DNA from: Castanea sativa | Taxonomy: Eukaryota > Streptophyta > Magnoliopsida > Fagales > Fagaceae | Length of the DNA: 64,000 nt | Assembly: GCF_040712315.1 (NCBI RefSeq) | Contig: NC_134013.1 | Span: forward strand, 84,512,001 to 84,576,000 | Direction: 5' to 3' | Position numbers and translations under genes: made by a program | Part shown: positions 47,501 to 60,300 of the stretch, in pieces | How the letters are laid out: each line of letters starts with the position of its first letter | Position numbering within the stretch: position 1 is the first letter of the stretch | Notes under the pieces: generated by a model | The model's input: only the letters and a program-made list of their open reading frames with translations | Told to the model about the DNA's origin: nothing | Database searches by the model: none

Positions 47501-48983
47501 CTTATCAACAACACTCGGCAAAAGAATAGAGCGGCTAATTTATATGCTCACAGGAGCAGATTAGAAGATACGTCACTCATGCAACTTGAATGGCAAAAGC
47601 TAGAAAGTACGCATGTGCTAGTCTAATAATTTTCAATTGCATATTGTACTTCGAGCAAAAGCATTCGAATTTCAAGTTGAAATTCGGGGTAAGCATGGCC
47701 TTTGTAGGGTTGTTGATAAGCCATATTGGATATTCCCTTCAAATAGTGCACTTAGAAATGGTTCTTTGATGCATTCACCTTGAGATTCATTAGATTTTGT
47801 TTTTTGTTTTTTTTGTTTTTGTTTTGGTTTTGAGCAATATAATAACTTGAGGCCCCAATATATATTTCCTAATCATAAAGCTTCAGAGTTCGTTGGTCTA
47901 TCAATTTTCATCAAAGCCTTGAGAGAGAGAGAGAGAGAGAAATATATAAACAAATCGTCCCAAGTTGTCAACAAAAGTTGACAAACTTGGTAGTTTTGGA
48001 TTTGTATAGAACACTTGACCCAAACTTATACAGTTTAATCATGACTAACTAAGACCTGTTGTCAACACTAAAGCCAAATGTGCCATAATGTACAGCAGAA
48101 GCAGAGTTGAGCAAATCAAAAGAAGTTTTTTTTTTTTTGTTTGTTTGTTTGTTTTTTTTTTTTTTTTTGATACACAAAAGAAGTTCTAACCTATGAGGGA
48201 AAAGGAGATACGTTTGGTTAACTTAATCATCATTAATTAATCAACAGTGGGATTTGGTTTGGATTTGTTTGTCACAATTATTCTTTTTCATTTTTTTAAC
48301 ACCCCTTAAAAATAAAATAATCCATTTAATTGGATAAGATCTTAATCAGTGGAGAAATTAACAACATATTTAAATAATTATATCATGATGAGAACAAGTT
48401 CCTATGAGCTCTTCCGGGTTCTAGAAGGAACTTAACATAAAAGTTTATGATAGGTCTTGATTACATTAATAGAAATATGGGGATTCTATATGATAAAATT
48501 CAATCAACTTAAACCACATGATTAAAGTTGAGTGTTAAGGATGTTATTCATGGTGTGTTTTTGTAAATATTATATGGATATATCCTTTTTGATTTGTTAA
48601 AAAAATTCAATCAACTTAAACCATATGATTAAAGTTGCATGACTATGTTATCATTAAAAATATTTTAAATGAAGATTGAGTTGAAGAAGAAGCAGCCCAA
48701 CAAGTGAGAAATAGGTTGTAAGAATCGGATGTCTGTCTAATTAACTGAATACAAATCATTTGTTCCTTTTTTATTTTTTACTTTATGATCCACCAATTTT
48801 AGTATTTTATGTGCTTGATTTATTTTATTTTTTTAAACTTTAGCTATTTTATAAATAAAGTAAAAGTAATATATATCAAATTAAATTATTCATAATATCA
48901 GCAATTCGACTACCAAATAAACCAAATTTGGACAAAAAAGTGAAAATCTTTGGATCATTTGTCTTGTCCAAATTTTAAAATCA
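44501..48983. other. Long spacer without recognisable gene
   Basis: About 4.5 kb with no convincing exon on either strand. It includes a GA microsatellite at 47922-47941 and a T/TTTG-rich run at 48128-48170. ORFs at 46016-46201, 46413-46694 and 46644-46969 have low-complexity or unrecognised products. Confidence 0.5.
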
Positions 48984-48992
48984 AACAAAAAT
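48984..48992. repeat. 9-bp target-site duplication of the Pack-MULE, left copy
   Basis: AACAAAAAT, identical to 50494-50502. Confidence 0.9.
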
Positions 48993-50493
48993 GGCGTAAA
49001 TGCACTTTTAGTCCCTACATTTTGACCCGATTTCTATTTTGGTCCCTACATTTTATTTTTACCACTTTTAGTCCCTAAACCAATTAACGCGTGACATTTA
49101 AGTCCTTGCCGTCACCCAACTAACAGAAAATGTTGACATGGCTGACGGAAGAATTAAAATATTATAAAAAATGTCACATCACCCATGCCACGTCAGCATA
49201 CAAATTTAAAAAATTAATTTATTAATTTTAACTAAATAAAAAATAAAAAACAGAATTAAAAAATAAAATTCACATGAATTAAGATCTAAAAGTTTATTGA
49301 ACAAGAACACCAAGAACCCCAACCCAGAAATTAAAAAAAAAAAAAAAAACAACAACAACAACAACAAACATCCATTCAACACCAAATTCTCCAGCAAATC
49401 ACTAATCCACATGATTTTCACAAAGTCCATAATTGAATAACTAATCAGCCAGTAAATCAAACCCATAAACCCAGTAAAAAAAACCAATTTCCAACAAACC
49501 CATAAACCTATATTTTCTTAGGAAACAAACACACAAAAAAAACCCAAAAAATTTAACTCTGAACTCCTTCCAAATGGTCAGTCAAGGCGTACACTGCCAC
49601 GGTGACAGAGGTGAGGCCATATACCTCATCAGTGAGTATGTACGAGGTGCTCAAAGTGGAGCGAACGACTTCGTTGACAGAGATCAAGTCGGTGTACTGG
49701 AGCTTGGCCAAGATGTACCATCCGGACGCCATGATCCAACAACACCACCACCTCCAAGACAATGACAAGGCGGAAATCGAGTTGGACTCCGAATCGGACG
49801 GCAGAGATTTCATATATAGAGATTCACAACGCGTACGCGACGCTCTCCCATCCAGCGGCGCGTGCGCTCTACGATCTCTCCTTGGGGAACACCACTTCCC
49901 AGTTCAGCAACCAAAGGGGACCTTTTGGGTTCGGTGTCGGATTCGGATTCTCAGCTCCGAATCGGACCTGATTCTTTCTTCTTCTTTTTTCTCTAATTTT
50001 TGATTGGGGGAGTTTTTGTTTCTCTGTCACGGTACTACACAAAACAAAGGAAGAATGGTGATGAGGAGTGAGATTGAGATTGAGAGTGGTTTGCACGAGA
50101 GAGTGGGATTTATGAATTTATATTTTTTGCTTACCTGTGAGTCCAAATTGAGAGAGAAAGAAACTTTTAGATTTGGGTTGAGGTTCTTGGTGTTCTTGTT
50201 CAAAACTTTTAGATCTTAATTCATGTGAATTTTAGTTTTTAATTTTTTATTTAGTTAAAATTAATAGATTAATGTTTTAAATTTGTATGCTGACGTGGGA
50301 TGGGTGATGTAACATTTTTTATAACATTTCAATTCCTCAGTCAGCTATATCAGTATTTTCTGTTAGTTGGGTGAAGATAAGGACTTAAATGTCACGCGTT
50401 AATTGGTTTAGGGACTAAAAATGGTAAAAATAAAATGTAGGGACCAAAATAAAAATCGGATCAAAATGTAGGGACTAAAAGTGCATTTACGCT
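48993..50493. mobile_element. Pack-MULE: Mutator-like element with long TIRs and a captured J-domain
   Basis: 1,501 bp bounded by a perfect 9-bp duplication AACAAAAAT. Long terminal inverted repeats, about 335 bp left (48993-49327) and 321 bp right (50173-50493), start GGCGTAAATGCACTTTTAG and AGCGTAAATGCACTTTTAG. Long TIRs plus a 9-bp duplication define a MULE. No transposase is present; the middle holds a fragment of a nuclear DnaJ-type gene. The TIRs have diverged by point changes and small indels, so the insertion is not recent. Confidence 0.92.
49554..49960 (+). pseudogene. Captured DnaJ (J-domain) gene fragment inside the Pack-MULE
   Basis: The plus strand encodes a short leader-like piece ending EVRPYTSS, then the start of a J-domain: MYEVLKVERTTSLTEIKS, the helix SLAKMYHPDAM with the HPD triad at 49719-49727, and DGRDFI. 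A frameshift near 49815 moves the rest, EIHNAYATLSHPAARALYDL and a Phe/Gly-rich stretch, into the next frame. The order and motifs fit small chloroplast J-proteins (J11/DJC23-like) as I recall them; J-domains stimulate Hsp70 ATPase through HPD. With the frameshift and no complete parent gene, it is a captured fragment. Whether it is transcribed is unknown. There is no intron in the captured part. Confidence 0.8.
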
Positions 50494-50502
50494 AACAAAA
50501 AT

Positions 50503-51777
50503 ATCTTTGTATCTCTTAACTTTATAACTTATTTGTTTAAGTAATTTTTTTTTTTAATTCTACTTTTTCTAAATATGATTATATTTTAATTAACCTTCCA
50601 ATTTCCACTAATAAAAAAAGTAAACAAAATAGCTACCTCCAAAATCATTCATCATCGTCTTTCTAAAATCCAAATTGTTAATGTGAGTGCGGTTTCTTTA
50701 GAGTGGGAATCGGAATTATTAGACGTGTCAGTATGGAAGGGAATATCCAAAAATCCAATTTGTCCTTGGCGTGTACGTTGGATCGATGGAAGCTGACGAT
50801 GTTTGCGTTTTCTTTGGGTGTGAGTGGGACCCTCCCCACTCATTTTGGAAACACGTAGTTATAGTAGGGAACGGGACCCTCCGTCTCACAAACTCCATTA
50901 CCCTCAATGGTTTAAAAAATAAAAAATAAAAAAAATAAAAAAAGAAAGCCTCCGATAATCATTCACGACATACTTATTTCTATACTCAATTTTAATTTGA
51001 TTTTAATCTGATGACTCATGTGATTGTGAGCAATCGATCAGAAGCGTTGGGTTTATATAAATAGGAGAGGGCAAAAAATGTTAAATATATTGATTTTTTC
51101 AAATGTTTAAATTATTAAAAAATTGTTAATCTAATACTTCACTTACTGTGGGCAACCTAATCTGCCATTGAATGGGGCCGCAACACATGAATGTTTAAAT
51201 AGAATGTTTATAATATATAGTTATAGAAGTTAATATATTGTGAAATTAAGTGTAAAATCGACTGTGTTCTTAGTACCATTCTATGAGTAATGAGTACTAC
51301 AGGATCACACGGCTTGCTCTCTGTGTTTGTTTGTTTGTTAATTGGCCTTCAAATCGACACTCTTTTTCTTTTGTTTTTATCACACCAATATTCTCACAAT
51401 TGCGTAATGCAGTGCCTAGTTGCAAACACAATTTGAAGGGAAGGGTGGATTGGCAGGCAAGCATATATCAGCATACACTAATGGTAGGTCCATTTTAATG
51501 TCCCATTATATACGACGGGGTCCCACAGTCCACCTCTTATTGTTAATTGCATTTTGTTTACAAGTCACTCTTATTCAATCAAACTCTCATTCTTGGTAAG
51601 TTGATCATCATACTACTTCTTAGTTAGTTGAACACCAACGCTATAATTATGGTTCAAAAATCGGTTTATTGACTGGTGATTATTAGTATATTGAAGTCAA
51701 ATTGAATCAAGTTAATTAATCTTATCTAAGTCTTATCGTAAATGATTAAGGTCAACCTTATCTTAATTGCTGCCTTT
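50503..51777. other. Spacer without recognisable gene
   Basis: AT-rich, no domain in the short ORFs at 50652-50843 and 51283-51498. Confidence 0.5.
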
Positions 51778-51786
51778 AATTTGCTA

Positions 51787-51944
51787 GGAAAATTATTAGG
51801 TATTCCTGGAGTACCAGAAATGCATACTCCCCTCTCTCATATAAATGGTGGGTCTCACTATGAATTTAATTAGTGGGACTCACCATTAATGTGAGAGAAG
51901 GAAGTACGTATTTATAGTACTCCGGGAGTACACAATAATTTCCC
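51787..51944. mobile_element. Foldback MITE, Mutator-type, 158 bp
   Basis: Almost the whole element is an inverted repeat: left GGAAAATTATTAGGTATTCC, right (complement) GGGAAATTATTGTGTACTCC, with GGAGTAC and ATGGTGRGTC blocks matching further in. It is flanked by a perfect 9-bp duplication AATTTGCTA (51778-51786 and 51945-51953), the size typical of Mutator transposases. Non-coding. Confidence 0.88.
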
Positions 51945-51953
51945 AATTTGCTA

Positions 51954-53811
51954 AAGATAATATTTCCTAATAGTAGAGTTGTAATTTGTAAATGAGGTTA
52001 TCATGTTGCTCATATAAAACTTGTTTAGTTCCAGGAAAAAAAAAAAAAATCTTGTTTATATAGATGCTTTGCACAGATCGTGGTTCAAGTAATTTTTATT
52101 TCAATAGCTCGGCCAAAATTTGCTTAATACTCTTGTGAAGTGAGTTCTAATTTTGTTGTAAATATAGCATAGAAGGGCATGATTGGTGGACTATAATAGA
52201 CATGATAATGCAATATCTGTTATTATGATTTACCTATTTTATGGTTTGGTTATAGTTTTATTACAAGGAATAATCATCCCTCAGAGTAGTTATTTTTCAA
52301 AATGATGAATAACTACTTTCTAAAATTTTTGAAATATTTATTTCTTAATAAGTAAGAATTTTTAAAATTAATATATTTTTAAATATATGATTTCTTGTAT
52401 GCACATAACAATTATAAAAATAAAAATTCATAAAAAACAACCTCTTTCAATTTTTTTAAACTTTCTTTAAAAAAAATATATTAACTTGTACAAATAAGAT
52501 ATTTCTTAAATATGTATCTTAAGTTTTATTCTAATGTTACAAATTATAACCAAATCTATGAATAAGTTTAATTATTCCGTTAAACACTTTTTATTCCAGT
52601 AATAAAAATTACCATTTTTGTAGTAATTTTCATTCAGTGTATCAAAGATGACTTATGATATTTTCTAAATAAAGATATTAAATTTTATTCTAATTTTACA
52701 ACTTATAACTAAACATATGAATAAATTTATCGATTCTATTACAACACCTTTCATTTCTAGTAATAAAAATCACTATTTATAATTATATATATAAAAAATA
52801 CTATTTATGTTATAATCTCCATCCATCGAACCAAACGTGTTAAGAACTCAGTTTAATTTGTAATGGACCCAAACCCAAACTCCAGTGTGTATTTTAGTAT
52901 TTTGGCCATAATAAAATAACTTGAAAGGGATGTATGATGTATCTAACTCATGATTTAGCAATTTCCACAAGTTGCAAAAAATAGTGGCATACCAAAATTC
53001 ACTAGTTCCAAGATCCTAACACATCACTTCAGAAACCGTTTTCCTGTTATTTTGACTGTAGTTGGACCATGCGCCGACGCCGTCATACTATGTCATGCTA
53101 GCTCCTCCAGCATTTCAAAAACACCATTTTTATTTTTTTTTTTTAATTTTAGTTATGTCAATGGATGTTCTTAAAGCAGTTTTTTTAAAAGAAAACTTAG
53201 AAAAATTATTAATAAATTATTTTATAAATATTTTTATACCGGAGAAATTTAAAAAAAAAATTGTAAATACATTACTTTTGTTTTCTTTTCGTTTTTTCAT
53301 TAAAGCTTTCTTAAAATAGCTCACTAAAACATATCTTTAGGATTTGTTAACATTTGCCTTTAATTTTTTATTGTTTTAAATTCAAACAGATTCAAGAACC
53401 TACCTAGTTTTCATATACAACAATTTCTTTAAAAAAGAGAAACTCTCAGGTGTACTTCGAGTATGATGCTCCTGTTGCGCCTCACTCTTTCGACGGCCTT
53501 GATTGATTTTGCTTGATCAAGTGCCTAAGTTATCATTGCTAAAAGATATCCACTTTGAACGGTGCGATGTCGTGACGTGGTCCTACTACTTTACGTTGTT
53601 GAAGGATCAAATTTTCACGTTGTTTTACAACTGTTGTTGGCTCCAAAGTCTCCAAATAATACTATTGCTAAAGGTGACACTTCATCACGGTTCATACCAA
53701 AAATAGAGAGGAAAAATAGTCTTTCACTACCACGTCTTACATAAGTTTGTTACCCTTAGAATCTACGTAATTATTAGCTTCTATATTCAAGAATATACGG
53801 ATGGGCTACGT
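51954..53811. other. AT-rich spacer
   Basis: No gene recognised. The ORFs at 53062-53319 and 53503-53744 show no domain. Confidence 0.5.
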
Positions 53812-54110
53812 AGAGTTGAGTCACTTGAGTGACGTGTCGTAAATTACATCCACCATACATCTGTCAAGAACATTCAGCGAACTTAATAGAGTTAAGTCAT
53901 TTGAATGGCGTGTCGTAAATTTGGATTTCCTAAATCTTATCCATTGTATTTCTGTTCAAAAACATTTTGGTGGACTTAAAAGAGTTGAGTTACTTGAGTG
54001 ATGTGCCGTAAATTTAAAATTTCATCTACTATATTATTGATCTATAAATCTATTTGAGAACAATCGGTTGGCCTTAATAGAGTTGAGTCACTTGAGTGAT
54101 GTGCCGTAAA
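53812..54110. repeat. Degenerate tandem repeat, four units
   Basis: A conserved core of about 32 bp (AGAGTTGAGTCACTTGAGTG plus a RTGYCGTAAA end) recurs at 53812, 53888, 53981 and 54079, spaced 76, 93 and 98 bp. The spacers share TCCACCATA or a variant. The array ends before the TA microsatellite. Confidence 0.8.
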
Positions 54111-54207
54111 TTTGAAATGTTATCCACCATATTATATATTGATCTATGAGGTTTTTCAAGGAGTCATGTACAAAAGAATAGAATAGTTGAGCCAAAGATA
54201 CAACTTT

Positions 54208-54210
<3 letters not shown>

Positions 54211-54261
<51 letters not shown>
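54211..54261. repeat. (TA)n microsatellite
   Basis: About 25 TA dinucleotides. Confidence 0.95.
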
Positions 54262-54267
<6 letters not shown>

Positions 54268-54465
54268 ATTTATTAGTTCCCAATATATGTTTTAATTTTA
54301 TTGATCGATTACTTCACATCCAATAGTATCTAGACATTTTCACACCATCTATAAAATGTAGGCATTTTTGAAAAATGTTATCTTGTGCCCCCATTTTATA
54401 CATGGCGTGAAAGCAAATGTGCACCGTTACACATGAAGTAATAATTAGCCTAAATCTATAAACTT

Positions 54466-54625
54466 TTTTTTTTTTTAATACAAGATAGAATTTCTACTAT
54501 AATATAATTTAAGTGTATATGTGTGTTAAACTCCCTACTGGAGACTTGAACCCTGATCCTTGCTCTCCATACCCCACAAGCACTTATATTTGTGAAGTGA
54601 CTACCACACCAAGGGTACACGATGA
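54466..54625 (-). mobile_element. tRNA-derived SINE (copy 5), 160 bp
   Basis: On the minus strand the A box-like TGTGGTAGTCAC and B box-like GGTTCAAGTCTCC are followed by a 3' part ending in poly-A (the T-run at 54466-54476). It is flanked by the 9-bp duplication TATAAACTT (54457-54465 and 54626-54634). Confidence 0.8.
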
Positions 54626-54634
54626 TATAAACTT

Positions 54635-55793
54635 ATTTTATTTGTCAAGACTACTGTACATTTTTTGAAACTTCACTCCCTATGTATAATTATACTTTTA
54701 TCTAGATTATATTTTTTTTTATCTTTAACAAGTTATAATAAGTCTAAGCAATTCCAAATGGAAAATTAATTAATGTCCTACTAATGTTTAAATATTTTCC
54801 CTTTTTTTTCTTCTAAAATGTTACGAACTCTAGTTTGTTAGATTGGTTTATTTTGAGTACGAAAAATAATATAAACTAAAAGCTCTAAAGTTATATTGCG
54901 GACGTGATACTAGACAGATCTCTATAAATTTCAGTTACAATATTGTGGCAATATCTTTTTATTTCTTATTTTATATTTTATGTTTCATCAATCACAACTA
55001 ATAACAATTTTTTCCTTAAAAAATAATCAAAATTATGTACCATTAGTAACCTGAAGTCGTGTTACAAAGGAATGGTTTAAAACATAAAAACAAAAATTAT
55101 CATTATAGTTCTATTTGCTGCAAAAAAAAAAAATAAAAAAAAAAAAAAATTCCCGAATACCAAATTGATTTAGAGTGAAATGAGTTTTCACCAACTTTCT
55201 ATTTGGTGGCATTCCAAAATTATGTATTAAGTGACACTATAACATTATTGAATAGTAATGAATCTCAGGAATATTCATGATAGGAGTTTGGAAGAAAAAT
55301 AAACCCTACACACATTGATTCAACTATAATGAAAAATATGGTTTTCAATTAACTCAACTGGTATCCAAAGCGGATACTATAAATTGAAATTGTCTTTATA
55401 ATGTTGGTGTAAGCGGACACTATAAATTGAAATTGTCTTTATAATGGTGGTGTTGTTGAATGAATACGATGGTTATCTAAAAAAACAATTTATATGGACC
55501 CCCCTCATAATTATAGACGAATACAGACGGAACATTCTTAATTACATTCAGTCATGTTGCATTAATTACTCAATTTAGATAGCATCCCAAAGTAATGATG
55601 GAATGAGAGAAACCATTCCTTTCTCTGCACTGCTCGATCTCCTTTATTCTCTATTGTTCTTATCCATGTTGAGTATTGTCCATAACACTCACAATAAAGA
55701 CACATACCCCATAGAAAAAAATAAAACTCTCTCTCACGTAACAATTATACCATGTCACCTACTCCGCTAACCAATAAATATTTACTTATTGAG

Positions 55794-55828
<35 letters not shown>

Positions 55829-56561
55829 TATTATTGAGTTAAGTATTAATTACATGAGTAATTGATTTTGATGTAACTGTTATAAGGAAAATGTTAATAA
55901 AGAGATGCTTTTTTCGAGCAATCAACCGCCAATGGAAAATGGTGCACCACCTTTCATTATATATTAATTTAAACCTCTAAAAAAACCATCAAAAGTTACT
56001 TTCTGCGGTACCCCTGGTTTTCTATTCTTGGGCTGGTGATGTCCGTTATGCCCTAATTTGTATGGTAGGAACATTTATATACGCTGTCCTATCCTCTCAC
56101 GAGAATCGGATGTTAATAATTTTCTCTTTCAACTTTTTTTTTTCTTCTTCTTCTTCTTCTTCTTCTTAGGTTTTGTTAATGGATGCATTGTACGCTCGTT
56201 AAGAAGGTTTCAAATAGATTTTATTTACGTTACAAAATAATAAAAACTAATAAACAAATAAATTACAAACAAAATGCGACTCAAAACTGTATTATAAAAT
56301 TCAACATTAAAGAATATATAATAAGATGCCCATTTTCTCAAACAAACAAAAAAAAAGTCCGAAAATTCCATTGGGTATAAGTATAACCCAACGATGGCCT
56401 ATGCTATGACATTGTTAAAAGACTCAATTAAAGGCAAGTGTATTTTCCTAATCAGCCCATGAGTGATAGTGCGTTTCTCTATTCACTCAGATGAGATGTA
56501 GCAACCAAAGCAAAGCAAAGAACTCAGTGGGTCCGTACCCTAGGGTGGGACCCACCATCTA
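54635..56561. other. Spacer upstream of the GDU gene
   Basis: No gene recognised. It contains an (ATT)n microsatellite at 55796-55830, a (TTC)n at 56143-56167, and a tandem duplication near 55365-55450 of a block with AGCGGA and ACTATAAATTGAAATTGTC. Confidence 0.5.
55796..55830. repeat. (ATT)n microsatellite
   Basis: About ten ATT trinucleotides. Confidence 0.9.
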
Positions 56562-56666
56562 GTGGCCCCCACTTCATGCAAAATGACGACATTAATCACC
56601 AAACCAAAAACAAACCCCACTCCCAAAAAAAAAAAAAACCCCACTCTCTTTCCTTTCCTCTTTCCC

Positions 56667-56677
56667 TCTATATATGT
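56667..56677 (+). promoter_or_regulatory. TATA box of the GDU gene
   Basis: TCTATATATGT lies 110 bp upstream of the chosen ATG in a CT-rich core promoter. It lies downstream of the in-frame ATG at 56562, which argues against that longer start. Confidence 0.6.
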
Positions 56678-56786
56678 CACACCTCCTCTCCCCCCATTTC
56701 CCACTTCTCAACCCACTTTCCTTTGCTTTTCTTCTTTCTTCATCTTCTTCTTTCTCTTTCTAACAAATTCACAATCAAAGAAAGTA

Positions 56787-57329
56787 ATGGCCGCAGCAAG
56801 AGAGCCATTCAACATGAATGGAACGGCAAGATCTCCAGTAGGGAGCATGGGCACACAACAACACTCACCATGGCATTCTCCTGTGCCGTACTTGTTTGGT
56901 GGGCTGGCAGCCATGTTGGGTCTCATTGCTTTTGCTCTTCTCATCCTTGCATGCTCCTATTGGAGACTCTCTGGGTTCCTTGACGGAGAAGGCAATTCAG
57001 AGAGAGACCTTGAGGCTGGCCAAGACGGTGAGGCCAAGCCTAACGATACGCATAAACAACCACCAGTGTTTGAAGAGAAGTTCTTGGTGATTATGGCTGG
57101 TGAGGCTAAGCCAACGTATTTGGCTACTCCCATGTCAAGTAGGTCATCTTCTTTTGGTGATACTACCTGTAGCAGCTGTGGGAGCGAGAAGAGTGACAAG
57201 TCTGTGGAAATGACTGAGGCAGAGAAAGCCAAGCAAGCACAGACGCCAGTACCACAACACAGTGACAACAACGAGAGCGAGAAAGAGAGAGAGGCTCAAG
57301 CCAATGAGACCTCAGGCTCAGCTGATTAG
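56787..57329 (+). CDS. GLUTAMINE DUMPER (GDU) family protein
   Basis: An intact single-exon gene of 180 residues. GDU proteins are small plant membrane proteins that raise amino-acid export when overproduced and work with the RING ubiquitin ligase LOG2. Here SPWHSPVPYLFGGLAAMLG (27-45) leads into one membrane helix (about 35-57, ending ILACSYW). ERDLEAG follows at 72-78, then the signature VIMAG at 101-105 and PTYLATP (109-115). The C-terminal tail is Ser/Glu/Lys-rich and longer than in Arabidopsis GDU1. I chose the ATG at 56787 because family proteins begin shortly before SPWHSPVPYLF and the TATA box lies at 56667. The CT-rich leader and a 3' UTR of a few hundred bases look normal. No neighbour suggests a cluster. 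Confidence 0.93.
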   Translation: MAAAREPFNMNGTARSPVGSMGTQQHSPWHSPVPYLFGGLAAMLGLIAFALLILACSYWRLSGFLDGEGNSERDLEAGQDGEAKPNDTHKQPPVFEEKFLVIMAGEAKPTYLATPMSSRSSSFGDTTCSSCGSEKSDKSVEMTEAEKAKQAQTPVPQHSDNNESEKEREAQANETSGSAD

Positions 57330-60300
57330 AGTCAGAACCATTAATGAATTCGTTTTCCTTTTCTGGTTTTGGCTTTCATGGGGGGAGCTAGCTCATATTG
57401 CAGGTTTTTGCTCTAGGACACATTGGTAGGAGTGTCTGTACTATGAGCTTTGCATGTTGGATTAGTAATGGGTTTTCCTGGATGTATTACCATTTCTTCA
57501 ACCCCTCCCCCCCCTTTTTTCTTTTTCATTCGGGAAATGTAAATTTATTTGAGAAGGAATGGAACAAAAAGAATTTCGTGCATATTTTTCAGAGCTTCAT
57601 AACAGTACTTCTTTTTCTTTTCTTTTTTTGTTGAAGTTTTTGTATGAGCAATCAACAGGTTGAGTTTTGGTGCGATAGCAGCGGCCTTTCATCCAAATCA
57701 GTATGTCATGTCAATGGTTTAAATCTGAGAATCAGTCTCTCAGGCTAAAATATTTAGCGATAAAACTGTCTATCAATCACCTCATTTTTATCTCACAAAA
57801 GTAGAAATTTTGTTCACGGGTATGTCCTACTATACTTTGTATCAATAATTAGATTTTGTTCTTTGAAGGTGGTTTTGGGAAATCCAGAAACCAGAAAATA
57901 AGAAAGATTAACATGCCTGAAAAATATGGAACCCACTCTTCGGTTCTAGTGATAAAAAGTAAGATAATGGTTAATTACGTGTGTTGCAAGGGCCGTGCGT
58001 GTGTGAGTAGGGAAAAGCGCGTGTCATAGGCTTTTGTATTCATTGTATTTGTATTGTATAGGTGTGTCTGATGCGGCGAGAAGAAGCTGAACACACTTGT
58101 TATTAATGGATGAGACTTTAATTAATCTTTTGCTGGAATTTTTTATTTCGTTCTATGTATATATGTGCACATTTATGTATGTTTGGTTTGCTCTCTGTGT
58201 TTATGACTGTTCTGAGTTAAATGCCATTCTCTGTTGACTGTTGTTCTACTCTCTGGTCACTGTTATTGAGGCATAAACCCAGAGCCTTTCATTAATTGAT
58301 TTTGGAACAGTATGATATATACAACGTCACCTTCGCTATAGTAAGTTTTCTCTTGCTTTGCTTTAGTTTATTTCCACGCCTTTGTTAGGTAAAAAGCATA
58401 TCCATCTTTAATTCCTGGCCTAGTAAAAATATTAAGTATTGTTCCCCAGTACTAAACTAAAACTATAGCATGTAGTGCAACATGTTCTGGGAGTGGTACA
58501 CTTCAATGCGCAATTGAGTGATTTGGTTGTGTAGATGTTGATACATTCTTGTTTTTATGACGCATATAGCCACTAAAAAATGTATGAGCTAGGTTTGTTG
58601 GATCTTCATTGGTGGCTGTATGATGAGAATGAAATATAAACATTAAACAACAATGATTGGAAACAGTGTCTGAGTATACTTTAAATAGTGAGCCACCCAC
58701 CAAAGTGGTTCGGTGAATTTTTAGCCAATTAAGGTTCTATATACATTACAATTCGACAAAAATTCATGGCAGCTATAAGTTTTATAAGTCAGTGACAAAA
58801 CACAGTGGATTCAGAATAAATTGAATACATTTAATAAATTATCTTAATTCCAATATAGATTAAAAGGGGAAATTAAAAATTTTGTAATATTATAGGCGTT
58901 TTGAGCCATCAAAATGAAAATATGATACAAAATTTTGATTTCCTTGGCCAAAAAATATAAATAAAAAAATGTTGAATGCCATATTTAATGCTCAGACTGA
59001 ATAATAAAAAGACTCAAATCAGAAAGGTAGCAAACTACATCACATTTATGATCTATGGCCCAGACGATTAAAAGAAACAAGAAAAAAACCAGAATCAAAA
59101 ACCCCACAAAAGAAAAATCACATTGTCAAGCATGACAAGAATGGTACTTTAAAATTAAAATCAAGTGGGCGTTTATGAAACTGTTGAGAATCTCTGAAAA
59201 GAATTAAAAAAAAAAAGTGTGAAGAGATATAGAGACGCGGCAGGCTGAGAATGCCCAGACAGAAATGATAAAAATGTGTACGATCGATGGGAAAAAAGTA
59301 GCCATAAAAATGAAGAACCTTGTACCATCTTTGGAATTTTAAGAACCTAATTTTTCCTCCTTTTTTACATGATTATAAATTAATGAATGACAAGTGTATC
59401 TGATTTCCTTCCTCGCTTCTTTTAAAGATAAAGTTATGCTTGCCCTTTCTTTCCTTCTTTGCTTTCATTTCAGGTGTACCTCCACAGATTCGTCCCTCCC
59501 CCTATAGGCTAGCTATAGGAAATTTCTTGATCAAAAAAACCATTTTCCTTTGTCTGATTTTAGTTTAACTCATAATTCATACACCCATGTATACGGCTAT
59601 GTGCATTGGTGCACAAAGAAGAGCTCTCTCTTTCTCTCTCCTTATCACTATTCATTAAATTATGTAAACTGAAAGGATTTGATCCAACTAGTTGAGGCTA
59701 TGATAGATTAATTCAAGACTTGCCAAAAGGGAAAAGAAAAAAGAGAGAGAGAAACATCCAAATCTTTTTGGTAGGAAAAAGAAAAAAGAAACTATGTCTA
59801 TGTCATAATGGATAACAATTAACTTTTTCTTGCTTCAAAAAAAAAAAAAAAATTTAACTTTCTCTATCTCATTCTACACCCAATACGTTATTGTCCATGA
59901 AACGGAGGGTTTAGATTGGTTACCAATTAAAATATGCAAAAACTTAATTATAATATCTTAGATGTTATTTTTTAGATTTTTTTTAAATTTAACCATGTAG
60001 TTATTTAATTAAAAAATACACTTTTATTTTATAAAAATAAATCTATATAACAGAATTTTAAGAGAGAACCTAAGTCTTGCTCTTAAAAATATTAAAAAAG
60101 AATATTATAAGAAAAAAGAAAAAACTATCAGCTTCGGTACTAACTCTTAATGAAGGGTATTTATCTAAAGAAGAAAAACTCTTAATCAAGGGTACTAGCT
60201 AGGAACCCAGAAGAATTGCCAATCGTTGTTTAGAACAGAAAATGGAATATGGTATTGAAATGTCATCTCAGTAAAGAGAAAGAGAGCCTAAATCTCTTTT

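Noticed and set aside
49553..49813. Minus-strand 86-residue ORF in the Pack-MULE
   Set aside because: It is the shadow of the J-domain frame on the plus strand, which carries the recognisable motifs.
53812..54110. CRISPR-like array
   Set aside because: The core repeats are degenerate, spacers are partly similar to each other, and this is plant nuclear DNA.
54466..54625. Possible tRNA gene (A and B boxes)
   Set aside because: No cloverleaf can be completed, and a poly-A end plus target duplication mark it as a SINE; the same reasoning applies to 31433-31533, 34546-34661 and 41492-41738.
56562..56786. Longer N-terminus for the GDU gene
   Set aside because: This ATG lies upstream of the TATA box, and the extension is Lys/Pro/Phe-rich, derived from CT-rich leader DNA; family proteins start near the ATG at 56787.
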